In this document: one piece after another, positions 32,611 through 40,386 of the stretch
Numbering within the stretch: position 1 is the first letter of the stretch
Layout: the number at the start of each line of letters is the position of its first letter
Source: Acidiparvus fluvialis
Lineage (GTDB): Bacteria; Acidobacteriota; Holophagae; Holophagales; Holophagaceae
Direction of reading: 5' to 3'
NCBI GenBank assembly: GCA_041263285.1
Contig: JBFSVS010000007.1
Location: 1-43,863 of the forward strand
Length of the DNA stretch: 43,863 nucleotides
Notes under the pieces: generated by a model
What the model was told of the DNA's origin: nothing
Seen by the model: only the letters and a program-made list of their open reading frames with translations
The model's database searches: none
Translations under genes and position numbers: made by a program

Positions 32611-34002
32611 CTACTGGAGTCGAGTTGAAGAAAAACTCAAGGTGTAAGCCAAGATCGCAACCGAACCCACATTGTGTTGCAAGTCTGCCTTAATAATTTT
32701 ATCGAAGGTATCGGCTTCAGTATGATGAACATCAAAGTACTTCGACATATTATGACTAGCCCCAATACCAACTGCCCCCGCTTCTACCATTGGAGATACA
32801 TCCACCCCTGACATGCCGAGGGTAAAAGCCTTGGCACCACTGATTTCTTGAAACTTTGCTAGCGACTGAAATCGCTCTATCAGTGAAGGATCGCCCTTCA
32901 AACTTTTATCGCCATAAGGATTGACTCCTCTTTGTCTAGGAGGGCGTCCGGGAAGATCAAGAGTAAAACCAGTAATCCGACCGTTGCCCGAATCTGACTC
33001 CAAAAGAGCAATGTGATTGTTAAGTTCAGATTCATGGCGTTCTCGATAACTTCGGCCTCCAGCAACCCCATTTTCCTCATTGGCAAATAATACAACTCGA
33101 ATAGTACGCTCAGGAACTATCTTCATTTGATTTAGCAAACTAGCCGCTTCAAGGGCAATGATACAACCAGCGCCATCATCTTGAGCACCCTGACCTACGT
33201 CCCATGAATCTAAATGGCCGGATAAGACAATAATCTCTTTAGGATTTTTAGATCCGATGATTTCACCAATAACATTCCCCTCTTCAACATCGGAGAGTTG
33301 TTTAGCTTCCATGTTTAATTTAATAATTATTTTTTGATTTGATTCTGACATGCGTCGAAGCAGGATAGCGTGCTCAAGACTTAAGGCAGCTGCAGGGATT
33401 TTAGGCCACCGAGAATCGTAAGATAAAGTTCCCGTATGCGGTGTATTTGAATTGCTTGAGCCTGCTGATCGTATAAGACAAGCAATGGCACCATACTGTG
33501 CCGCACGACTTGGGCCGCTCGAGCGATAAGTTACTGAACGGTCATAGGTTACAAAAGGGACATCGAATAAAACAATCTTCCCTCTAACTTGCTCACCTAG
33601 TTTTTCTAAGTGGTCAAAGTCATCAACGATCACAACCTCTCCCGTGAGGCCTTCTTGCGGAGTTCCAACACTCATGCCAAGACCCAACATGGTTAAATTC
33701 ATTGGCCTCGGTGAGATAAGTTGGATCGATTCTTTTCCTCTAACCCAACGAGGGGACATGACTTTTTCGGTACGGACGTTGACGAGCCCTTTTGCCTTCA
33801 TCGTAGCAACTCCCCAAGCCATGGCTTTAGTAAAGTTCTCAGATCCACTGATGCGGTGACCAACGTTCATCGTCAACTCATTAAGGGTTTGGTAAGCCTC
33901 GTTTGAACTTAAGGCTTTCTGGTAAATCACCTTCGCCATTTCGGGAGTTTGCCCAAAGAGAGCGTTAATAAGGAAGGAAGTGACTAAAAATCGACTATTC
34001 AT
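32611..34002 (-). CDS. Secreted M28 family aminopeptidase/carboxypeptidase Q-like
   Basis: A 463-residue exported zinc peptidase. The signal peptide ends LFG-Q18. A PA-type insert (about 120-220, GEVVIVDDFDHL, VRGKIVLFDVP) precedes the M28 domain. All five zinc ligands are visible: His in SGHLDSWDVG, Asp in AQDDGAG, Glu in ANEENG, Asp in LESDSG and His in HHTEADT. The full two-zinc set argues for peptidase rather than glutaminyl cyclase activity. The ATG at 34002 is preferred because GAGG (34009-34012) sits 6 nt upstream; it overlaps the stop of the SnoaL-like gene. Confidence 0.92.
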   Translation of the reverse strand: MNSRFLVTSFLINALFGQTPEMAKVIYQKALSSNEAYQTLNELTMNVGHRISGSENFTKAMAWGVATMKAKGLVNVRTEKVMSPRWVRGKESIQLISPRPMNLTMLGLGMSVGTPQEGLTGEVVIVDDFDHLEKLGEQVRGKIVLFDVPFVTYDRSVTYRSSGPSRAAQYGAIACLIRSAGSSNSNTPHTGTLSYDSRWPKIPAAALSLEHAILLRRMSESNQKIIIKLNMEAKQLSDVEEGNVIGEIIGSKNPKEIIVLSGHLDSWDVGQGAQDDGAGCIIALEAASLLNQMKIVPERTIRVVLFANEENGVAGGRSYRERHESELNNHIALLESDSGNGRITGFTLDLPGRPPRQRGVNPYGDKSLKGDPSLIERFQSLAKFQEISGAKAFTLGMSGVDVSPMVEAGAVGIGASHNMSKYFDVHHTEADTFDKIIKADLQHNVGSVAILAYTLSFSSTRLQ

Positions 34003-34010
34003 AAACATCC

Positions 34011-34481
34011 TCAATATGTTTTTTTAAGAAAGAGTTCAATATCATTTTTGATCTTTGGCATTAATGGATTTGGGATCGTAACCGTCAAATTATAGTGAAT
34101 AATCTTCCATCCCGTATCTGTTTGAACCATCACTCCTGTACCACGAGCGGGTCCCAAGTTTGGAGTATGCAAATCCTCATCGAACCAGGCAGTTTGCCCA
34201 TCGGTAGAAAAAGAAACTACTCGACGAACTGATTTAAAAGACCAACCTACCCCTTTTGAAAAAATAGGACGAGTATAAGCGAGAAACTCATTTTTAGTCC
34301 ACCGCTCCTGGGCGTCTGTACCCATAAAGATCCCTGCAGGATGAATAAGATCAAAATAGGCTTTTTCGTCCGCCCGAGAAGCAGCTTGGTGCCAAGCATC
34401 AATTTTTTGGTTAACCAACGCTTGGGGAAGATCTTGGGCAAACAAGCCTAATGAAAGGATTGATAGAAAAAAAGACCGCAT
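34011..34481 (-). CDS. Exported SnoaL/NTF2-like protein
   Basis: A 156-residue protein with a signal peptide ending LFA-Q16. The mature part has the SnoaL-like/NTF2 cone fold pattern: an N-terminal helix with IDAWHQAASRADEKAYFDLI, strands AGIFMGTDAQERW, and TGVMVQTDTGWKIIHYNLT at the end. Such domains serve as enzymes or ligand-binding modules; no catalytic set is evident. The ATG at 34481 has AGGAG with 8-nt spacing. It is the first gene of the unit that continues with the M28 peptidase. Confidence 0.8.
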   Translation of the reverse strand: MRSFFLSILSLGLFAQDLPQALVNQKIDAWHQAASRADEKAYFDLIHPAGIFMGTDAQERWTKNEFLAYTRPIFSKGVGWSFKSVRRVVSFSTDGQTAWFDEDLHTPNLGPARGTGVMVQTDTGWKIIHYNLTVTIPNPLMPKIKNDIELFLKKTY

Positions 34482-34586
34482 TTTTCTCTCCTGCTTTACA
34501 ACTAACTTTAACTAAAATCTCAGCGAGTCAATATTAATAATTTCAACCACAGGCTGCACCGATACAATAAGGGTTAGGACACTACC

Positions 34587-36392
34587 TTGATCGATCCTCA
34601 TCTAATAAGAAATTTCTCCATTGTTGCACATATTGACCATGGTAAATCGACTTTGGCCGACCGCTTATTGGAAATAACCAAAACGGTTTCCACCAGAGAT
34701 ATGCAAGCGCAGATTCTCGACGATATGGATCTAGAGCGTGAACGGGGAATTACCATTAAAGCCCATGCTGTCACTTTGAAGTATCAGTATAAAGATGGAA
34801 AAATTTATACCCTCAATCTTATTGATACCCCGGGTCATGTAGATTTTACCTATGAAGTTTCTCGCAGCCTTGCAGCATGCGAAGGAGCTATCTTAGTTGT
34901 GGATGCCACTCAAGGAGTTGAAGCCCAAACACTTGCCAATACATACCTTGCTCTAGATAATGGCCTTGAGATTTTTCCTGTTCTCAATAAAATTGATTTA
35001 CCCTCTGCTGATGCGGTGCATGTTTTAGAACAGATTGATTCAGTCATTGGCTTGGTCGATACACTTCATGCTGTTGAAGTAAGCGCCAAAACAGGCCTCA
35101 ACTGTGAAAAGGTTTTAGATAGCATCGTAGAGCATATTCCACCGCCTAAAGGTAATGCATCCGCTCCGCTTCAAGCCCTTGTTTTTGACTCTTACTACGA
35201 TCCATATCGAGGAATCGTGAGTCTTATCAGGGTCTTTGAAGGGACCTTGGCCCCTGGAGACAGAATTCGTTTCATGAGTAATGGTTCTGATCATGACGTT
35301 CAGGAAATTGGGATCTACGACCCCAAAATGACCAAGGTTGATCGCCTTTCTGTCGGAGAAGTCGGCTACTTGATGGCGGGTATCAAGGAACTAAAGGATA
35401 TCAAAGTGGGTGACACCATCACACATACCCGTAGGGCTGCTGAATTTATGCTCAAGGGCTTCAAGGATGTCCAGCCAGTTGTTTTTGCAGGTATTTTCCC
35501 AACCTCAAGCGATGATTTTGAAAACCTTAGAGATGCAATGGGTAAACTTCGTCTCAATGATAGTAGTTTTACGTTTGAGCCCGAAACAAGTACGGCTCTA
35601 GGGTTTGGATTTCGTTGTGGGTTTCTTGGATTACTGCATATGGAAATTGTCCAAGAGCGCTTGGAGAGAGAATTTGATCTTGATTTGATAACAACGGCTC
35701 CTTCTGTACGCTACGAGGTTTATTTAAATGATGGGAGTAAGGAAATTGTAGATAACCCCTCTAAATTACCCAGTATGCAATATATTCACCACATTGAAGA
35801 GCCAATGATCGAAGCGACCATTATTACTAAGACAGAATTTGTAGGTGGACTACTCAAGCTATGCGAGGAGCGCCGTGGCCTTCAGCAGAAATTAGAATAT
35901 GTCAGCATGGATCGTGTCATGTTGGTTTACCTTCTGCCATTAAATGAAGTCGTTCTTGATTTTTATGACAAACTTAAATCCATCTCAAAGGGGTATGCCA
36001 GTTTTGACTACCATTTAAAGCACTATCAAGAATCTGATTTAGTCAAAATGGATATTTTGGTTAACTCTGAACCAATCGATGCCCTATCTGTTTTAGTACA
36101 TCGTTCAAAGAGCGTCACACTAGGGCATGGTTTGACTGCCAAGATGAAAGAAGTCATTCCTACGCAGATGTTTGACGTTGCAATACAAGCTGCCATTGGC
36201 GGCAAGATTGTGGCTCGGACAAATGTACGCGCTCGACGAAAAGATGTTTTAGCCAAGTGTTATGGCGGCGATATAACACGAAAGAAAAAATTGCTTCAAA
36301 AACAGAAAGAAGGAAAAAAGCGCATGAAATCCATTGGCTCAGTTGAAATTCCTCAAGAAGCTTTCTTGGCAATTCTGAAAGTCGATTCATGA
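34587..36392 (+). CDS. lepA: Elongation factor 4 (back-translocating GTPase)
   Basis: A 601-residue translational GTPase, the normal LepA length. G1 is AHIDHGKST (14-22), switch motif RGITIKAHAV, G3 DTPGHVDF, G4 NKIDLPSAD. The C-terminal LepA-specific domain is present (KMKEVIPTQMFDVAIQAAIG, then VLAKCYGGDITRKKKLL). It remodels stalled or pre-translocation ribosomes. The start is TTG at 34587 with AGGA at 34576-34579, 7 nt upstream, and the protein then begins MIDPHLIRNFSIVAHIDHGK as in the family. The zinc-ribbon gene overlaps its stop by 4 nt. Confidence 0.97.
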   Translation: MIDPHLIRNFSIVAHIDHGKSTLADRLLEITKTVSTRDMQAQILDDMDLERERGITIKAHAVTLKYQYKDGKIYTLNLIDTPGHVDFTYEVSRSLAACEGAILVVDATQGVEAQTLANTYLALDNGLEIFPVLNKIDLPSADAVHVLEQIDSVIGLVDTLHAVEVSAKTGLNCEKVLDSIVEHIPPPKGNASAPLQALVFDSYYDPYRGIVSLIRVFEGTLAPGDRIRFMSNGSDHDVQEIGIYDPKMTKVDRLSVGEVGYLMAGIKELKDIKVGDTITHTRRAAEFMLKGFKDVQPVVFAGIFPTSSDDFENLRDAMGKLRLNDSSFTFEPETSTALGFGFRCGFLGLLHMEIVQERLEREFDLDLITTAPSVRYEVYLNDGSKEIVDNPSKLPSMQYIHHIEEPMIEATIITKTEFVGGLLKLCEERRGLQQKLEYVSMDRVMLVYLLPLNEVVLDFYDKLKSISKGYASFDYHLKHYQESDLVKMDILVNSEPIDALSVLVHRSKSVTLGHGLTAKMKEVIPTQMFDVAIQAAIGGKIVARTNVRARRKDVLAKCYGGDITRKKKLLQKQKEGKKRMKSIGSVEIPQEAFLAILKVDS

Positions 36393-36619
36393 TGACACAG
36401 CCGGCAGGAGTTTCTCTCTCCGAAACCACAGTTCCACCATCCCCGCGGACTCCCTGGTTAACTTCAGGGCAAAAGAATCTAATTCTAGTCATCTTATTAG
36501 TTTTGCTTTATTTGAGACTACGCCGAAGGATGAAGGCAAAGGGGCGACGTTGCCCTCTCTGCGGTAAAAGTCACCTTCCTGATGCCTTGATTTGCCTTAA
36601 TTGCAGTACCAAACTCTAG
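36389..36619 (+). CDS. Small membrane protein with C-terminal zinc ribbon
   Basis: A 76-residue protein not matched to any family I know. A Ser/Pro-rich head (1-28) is followed by one hydrophobic helix (about 29-42), a strongly basic patch RLRRRMKAKGRR, and a zinc ribbon CPLCG (Cys55, Cys58) with CLNC (Cys69, Cys72). It overlaps the lepA stop by 4 nt (ATGA) and precedes rpsU by 105 nt. A membrane-tethered, RNA- or ribosome-binding peptide is a reasonable guess from the basic ribbon and location, but unproven. A second ATG at 36392 is possible. Confidence 0.7.
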   Translation: MMTQPAGVSLSETTVPPSPRTPWLTSGQKNLILVILLVLLYLRLRRRMKAKGRRCPLCGKSHLPDALICLNCSTKL

Positions 36620-36635
36620 AAGGAACGATCTCTCG

Positions 36636-36664
36636 TTGGCAGCAGGATCGAAAAACGATAAACT
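36636..36664 (+). promoter_or_regulatory. Candidate promoter of rpsU
   Basis: TTGGCA (36636-36641) and TAAACT (36659-36664), separated by 17 nt, match the sigma70-type consensus in 5 of 6 and 4 of 6 positions. Transcription would start near 36671, giving a leader of about 54 nt before rpsU. Confidence 0.45.
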
Positions 36665-36674
36665 ATAGGATCTG

Positions 36675-36696
36675 CTAGAAACCTAGGGTTTACTAG
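36675..36696 (+). promoter_or_regulatory. Hairpin in the rpsU leader
   Basis: CTAG-AAACC, loop TAG, GGTTT-A-CTAG: a nine-pair stem with one bulged A, located 15 nt before the strong Shine-Dalgarno of rpsU. It could be a regulatory element such as a ribosomal-protein leader; the short loop and small size leave this uncertain. Confidence 0.35.
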
Positions 36697-36711
36697 TAAA
36701 TTAAACATGAA

Positions 36712-36718
36712 GGGGGGG
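36712..36718 (+). promoter_or_regulatory. G-rich Shine-Dalgarno of rpsU
   Basis: AGGGGGGG (the G run is 36712-36718), 6 nt before the TTG at 36725. It supports the TTG start, because the upstream ATG at 36707 precedes this site and would add residues foreign to S21. Confidence 0.6.
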
Positions 36719-36724
36719 ATTACA

Positions 36725-36931
36725 TTGCCGCTGATCAAAATCAAAGAAGACGAAACTTTTGAAAATGCCTTAAGGCGCTTTAAGCGAAAATGCGAAAAGT
36801 CAGGCATTTTAAGCGAATTAAAAAAACGACAGCATTTTGAGAAACCTTCCACTAAGAGAAAGCGTAAAATGCTAGCCGCTCGTAAGAAATCTCTTAAACG
36901 CCTAGCTCAAGAACGTCGCATTATGGGATAG
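36725..36931 (+). CDS. rpsU: Ribosomal protein bS21
   Basis: A 68-residue small-subunit protein that binds near the anti-Shine-Dalgarno end of 16S rRNA. The sequence LPLIKIKEDETFENALRRFK, followed by KCEKSGILSELKKRQHFEKP, is the S21 signature; the C-terminal part is Lys/Arg-rich (KRKRKMLAARKKSLKRL). The start is TTG at 36725 (family N-terminus MPxIKVxE), with a G7 Shine-Dalgarno. It has its own candidate promoter and leader hairpin upstream and a hairpin terminator downstream. It is convergent with a secreted thioredoxin gene. Confidence 0.95.
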   Translation: MPLIKIKEDETFENALRRFKRKCEKSGILSELKKRQHFEKPSTKRKRKMLAARKKSLKRLAQERRIMG

Positions 36932-36946
36932 TTCTCATGCATTCAT

Positions 36947-36976
36947 AAAAAAAGCCCACATCTGTGGGCTTTTTTT
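36947..36976. terminator. Bidirectional intrinsic terminator between rpsU and thioredoxin
   Basis: GCCCACA (36954-36960) and TGTGGGC (36963-36969) form a GC-rich stem with effective loop ATCT, flanked by A7 (36947-36953) and T7 (36970-36976). It therefore ends transcripts in both directions. The stop codon of the thioredoxin gene (36975-36977) lies within the T run. Confidence 0.9.
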
Positions 36977-37433
36977 ATGCTCGTTTAGATAATTTGGAAC
37001 GAGTTTTTGTCTGCTTAAATTTATCGGCCATTTGGGAGACCCAGGCGCTGAAGTCATTCGGCATCATAAAACCAAGATGAGGTTCCCCAATACGTTTTCC
37101 ATTTTGATCAAGGAAGAACATCGTAGGATAAGCTTCAATGTTATAGGCTTTCTCAGCCCAGACACTCTCTGTTTCGCTGTTATCCTCGGTGCGGGTTTGG
37201 AGGCTCAATGGAATCACTTGGGTAAGTGCGATTTTGACTTGAGGGTTCGGAAAGACTTCCTTTTGAAGACGTTTGCAAGGTCCACACCAAGCAGCCCAAA
37301 CATCCACAAATATAATCTTCTTTTCGGCTCTAGCTCTAATCAAAGCTTTTTCAAGATTCGTTTCCCATTTGACATCTTGTCCATAAATGAGACTGAAGAA
37401 CGCTGAGAGTATGAATAGAAAAGCTTTTCTCAT
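36975..37433 (-). CDS. Secreted thioredoxin-like protein
   Basis: A 152-residue exported thioredoxin-fold protein. The signal peptide ends IYG-Q19. The active site WCGPC is at 49-53 (VWAAWCGPCKRLQKEVF), followed by the cis-Pro in AYPTMFFLDQNGKRIG. The AAWCGPCKxLxxEVF pattern fits the DsbD-gamma/thioredoxin_7-like group that serves periplasmic thiol reduction; the partner is unknown. A basic tail (KTRSKLSKR) ends the protein, the stop being inside the shared terminator. Confidence 0.88.
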   Translation of the reverse strand: MRKAFLFILSAFFSLIYGQDVKWETNLEKALIRARAEKKIIFVDVWAAWCGPCKRLQKEVFPNPQVKIALTQVIPLSLQTRTEDNSETESVWAEKAYNIEAYPTMFFLDQNGKRIGEPHLGFMMPNDFSAWVSQMADKFKQTKTRSKLSKRA

Positions 37434-37497
37434 GAGATCTCCTAGTAATATCTATATATTACCCTGACTTAGTTCTTATCTCTGACGTTTGGTGCCT

Positions 37498-37911
37498 ATG
37501 CCTTCCCGAACCACCCTCGATGTGCGGTACGTAGAGACTGATGCTATGGGAATTGTCCATCATTCAAACTTTCTTCATTGGATGGAGGTGGCTCGAACTG
37601 ATTTCATGAAAGATGGTGGGAAGTCTTATCGAGACTTTGAATCTAAGGGTTTAAGATTAGTGGTCATCGGAGTAGAAGTCGTCTACCGAGGGTCAGCTCG
37701 TTACGGCGATCGGATCCAGATCGAAACAGATTTAATAAAAATTCATTCCAGAGGGGGTACATTTCGATATCGGATCTTTGCTGAAGAGCGGCTAATAGCG
37801 ACGGGTCATACAGAACATTTGACAACTGATACTTCTGGAAGAACTATATCCATCCCTCCGGAATGGCTAGACTATCTGAAACATCTTCATACCCTCTATT
37901 CGGGCGCTTAG
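37498..37911 (+). CDS. YbgC/4-hydroxybenzoyl-CoA thioesterase-family acyl-CoA thioesterase
   Basis: A 137-residue hot-dog-fold thioesterase. The catalytic signature VRYVETDAMGIVHHSNFLHWMEVAR (Asp near 17 and the HHSNF loop) is the YbgC/4HBT type, followed by VEVVYRGSARYGDRIQIET. These hydrolyse acyl-CoAs or acyl-ACPs. In many Gram-negatives ybgC begins the tol-pal operon; here it stands between a thioredoxin and cysS. ATG 37498 was chosen, but GTG at 37492 or TTG at 37489 are possible as no Shine-Dalgarno is seen. Confidence 0.9.
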   Translation: MPSRTTLDVRYVETDAMGIVHHSNFLHWMEVARTDFMKDGGKSYRDFESKGLRLVVIGVEVVYRGSARYGDRIQIETDLIKIHSRGGTFRYRIFAEERLIATGHTEHLTTDTSGRTISIPPEWLDYLKHLHTLYSGA

Positions 37912-37926
37912 CTTCTGCGATTAATC

Positions 37927-39372
37927 ATGAACTCTTATCAACCAGTCGCCCTCTACAACACGCTCACGCGCAAAGTAGAAGCCATTAAAACATACGAACC
38001 CGGCAAAGTAAGGATGTACTCCTGCGGACCAACGGTGTATAACGTTGCTCATATCGGAAACTTAAGGACTTTCTTATTCCAGGATCTCCTCAAAAGAGTC
38101 CTGAGTGCCTCGGGCTTTTCCGTCCTACATTGCATGAATATAACGGATGTGGAAGATAAAATTATTCGTGACTCGCAAGTAAGTTTGGCCCCTACTGCGA
38201 ATAATTCTGATCGACTTATGAAAATGCGAGAATTCACCGATCATTTCACTCGTATTTTTTTCCAAGATCTTGAGGCTCTAAGGATTCTTCCAGCCAATTT
38301 CTACCCCAAAGCGACTGACCATATTCCCGAGATGGTTGCGATGATTAATGAATTAATCCAAAAAAATCTTGCCTATCTTCGAGAAGGCTCTGTTTATTTT
38401 CGTGTCAAAGATTTTAAATCCTATGGACAACTATCTAGGATCGATCTAGGGGACAGTACATCAGAGATAGATGATAGGGATGAATACGATAGAGAACATG
38501 TGAGGGATTTCGTTCTTTGGAAAGCTGCAAAACCTGCTGAACCCTATTGGGACTCTCCTTGGGGTCCGGGACGACCTGGCTGGCATATAGAATGCTCCGC
38601 TATGGGACGCAAGGTCCTTGGTGAGCATATCGATCTTCACTCAGGTGGAATAGATCTCATTTTTCCTCATCATGAAAATGAAATTGCCCAAAGTGAGGGG
38701 TGTCTCGGCCATCCCTGGGTAACGCACTGGACCCACGGTGAATTTCTGTTGGTCCAGAATGAGAAGATGTCTAAGTCCTTGGGAAATTTTTATTCTCTTA
38801 AGGATCTAGTTGATCAAGGTATCGACCCAATTCATTTCCGATTTATGATCCAAAGTAATCATTATCGTAAACTTTTTAATTTCTCCTTCGAGGGCCTCAG
38901 GGCCTCTAAGGCTTCCATCGAACGAATTAGAAATTTCAGACGTCGCATGGAAGAGCCGACCTCTGAAGGTATCGCTAGTTGGGAAGGCCCTTTGGGACCT
39001 CTTGATCGACTAAATCATGCTCGAAATGAGTTTTGGGCAGCCCTACGTGATGACCTCAATACGCCCGAAGCTTTAGCGGCTCTTTATACCATGGTCTCAG
39101 ATCTTAATGCTCTAGATGACCGAGTCCCTTTTAGTTTTCTAGAAAAGCAGCATATTATTTTATTTTTGAATGAAGCCAATCAAATATTTGAAGCATGGCC
39201 TACTGTTCTGGCTGAATCTGATCAGGAAATTGAAGCATTAGTTCAGGAGCGAATCCAAGCCAAAAAAAATAAAGACTGGAAGCGAGCAGACGAGATTCGA
39301 AACCAAATACAGTCCCTAGGGATTACCTTAGAGGATACGCGTGATGGTCAGTCTAAATGGTTCAGGCGCTAG
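37927..39372 (+). CDS. cysS: Cysteinyl-tRNA synthetase
   Basis: A 481-residue class I synthetase, of normal length, charging tRNA-Cys. The HIGH-equivalent HIGN is at 42-45, KMSKS at 280-284. Zinc ligands are visible: Cys33 (YSCGPTVYN), Cys223 (GWHIECSAM) and the His/Glu in FPHHENEIAQSE. The C-terminal anticodon-binding tail includes WKRADEIRNQIQSLGI and EDTRDGQSKW, typical of CysS. No Shine-Dalgarno is visible before the ATG, 15 nt after the thioesterase. The last 4 nt (CTAG) are shared with the stop of the convergent heptosyltransferase. Confidence 0.97.
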   Translation: MNSYQPVALYNTLTRKVEAIKTYEPGKVRMYSCGPTVYNVAHIGNLRTFLFQDLLKRVLSASGFSVLHCMNITDVEDKIIRDSQVSLAPTANNSDRLMKMREFTDHFTRIFFQDLEALRILPANFYPKATDHIPEMVAMINELIQKNLAYLREGSVYFRVKDFKSYGQLSRIDLGDSTSEIDDRDEYDREHVRDFVLWKAAKPAEPYWDSPWGPGRPGWHIECSAMGRKVLGEHIDLHSGGIDLIFPHHENEIAQSEGCLGHPWVTHWTHGEFLLVQNEKMSKSLGNFYSLKDLVDQGIDPIHFRFMIQSNHYRKLFNFSFEGLRASKASIERIRNFRRRMEEPTSEGIASWEGPLGPLDRLNHARNEFWAALRDDLNTPEALAALYTMVSDLNALDDRVPFSFLEKQHIILFLNEANQIFEAWPTVLAESDQEIEALVQERIQAKKNKDWKRADEIRNQIQSLGITLEDTRDGQSKWFRR

Positions 39373-40343
39373 ATGGAAAGACTATCTAAAACTTGTTTTG
39401 GTTTTAGACTTTCTAGGCAGGTCACCCGTTGACAGCCTCGATCACGACATGGTGAGCATTCAACATGGTTACTCAAGATTTTTCCAGCAGTCTTGGGAAT
39501 ACCTGCGATGACTGGATCAGACGGACCATAGATACCAGTGACAGGTATTCCAAGAACTACGGCTAGATGAAGAATGCTGGTATCGCCCGAAATCACATGA
39601 TCATATTCCATTAATTGCTCAGCCATCTCCCAAAAGGGTAACTGAGGGAGTGCCGGAACTTCAGATACCTGTGTGAGCCAAGAGCGAAGATGAATTTCTG
39701 TCGGTCCAAGGCACCAAGCTAAATCCTTTTTTTCCTTAAGTTGTTCAGCCAAATGCAACCAATGATTCAGGGGCCATCGTTTATGTGCGCCTCGAGGTGA
39801 AGCTCCGGGGACTAATAGGATTTTTTTTGGCGAGCACGATGTTTCAGGAGTATCTGAACCAAAAATAACCCTCCGTAAAGATCTAAATTGACCTAGATAT
39901 TTGACATTGTTTGCACGACCAAAAGCCTCTGCAAGACCAAGAGCTTGCTCATAGCGCGACTGACTTTTGAAGGGAAGAATTTTGTTTTGAAGCCAATGTG
40001 CACCTTCTTTGTGAATTCCGTCGCCCCAACGAGCAGGAATCCTAGCGAGGTATGGGATCAGCGCGGACTTGAATACTCCATGGAAATCTAGGGATGCATC
40101 GCACTGTTTAATTTGGTCTGCAACGGCCTTGAAGGTCTGCATCGCTGTTAGAGGATTAGCAATTTTTTTTCTCTCAACAACGACGGGGTGAATCCACTTG
40201 AAGGGTTTCAGTAAGAATTCATGCCGATCTTCTACGACGGCACAAAATTCTACTTGTGGGAGACCTTCGTGAAGGTTTTGCCAAGCTGGGAGGCACCGTA
40301 AAATATCACCAATAGCCGAGAGTCTAACTAGGGCAACGCGCAT
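39369..40343 (-). CDS. GT9 heptosyltransferase
   Basis: A 324-residue ADP-heptose:LPS glycosyltransferase of the GT-B fold. The N-terminal ALVRLSAIGDILRCLPA is the GT9 signature, SLDFHGVFKSALIPYLA follows, then LVPGASPRGAHKRWP and the donor-binding ISGDTSILHLAVVLGIPVTG with IYGPSDP. A C-terminal Cys set (CSPCRDRGC) also occurs in heptosyltransferases I. It builds the inner core on Kdo, matching waaA at 17977-19215. Heptosyltransferase I (WaaC) is more likely than II, but this is not certain. Confidence 0.9.
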   Translation of the reverse strand: MRVALVRLSAIGDILRCLPAWQNLHEGLPQVEFCAVVEDRHEFLLKPFKWIHPVVVERKKIANPLTAMQTFKAVADQIKQCDASLDFHGVFKSALIPYLARIPARWGDGIHKEGAHWLQNKILPFKSQSRYEQALGLAEAFGRANNVKYLGQFRSLRRVIFGSDTPETSCSPKKILLVPGASPRGAHKRWPLNHWLHLAEQLKEKKDLAWCLGPTEIHLRSWLTQVSEVPALPQLPFWEMAEQLMEYDHVISGDTSILHLAVVLGIPVTGIYGPSDPVIAGIPKTAGKILSNHVECSPCRDRGCQRVTCLESLKPKQVLDSLSI

Positions 40344-40386
40344 ATCTATATAGTGTATCGATAGGAATCAAGGTTAGTCTAAAGGC

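Noticed and set aside
32611..34002. The M28 protein as the glutaminyl cyclase that would serve the Q-rule
   Set aside because: It retains the complete two-zinc ligand set of an exopeptidase and a PA domain; type II glutaminyl cyclases use a single-zinc site.
36616..36852. A 78-codon frame antisense to rpsU
   Set aside because: It runs opposite to a clear S21 gene with its own Shine-Dalgarno; the antisense translation has no recognisable feature.
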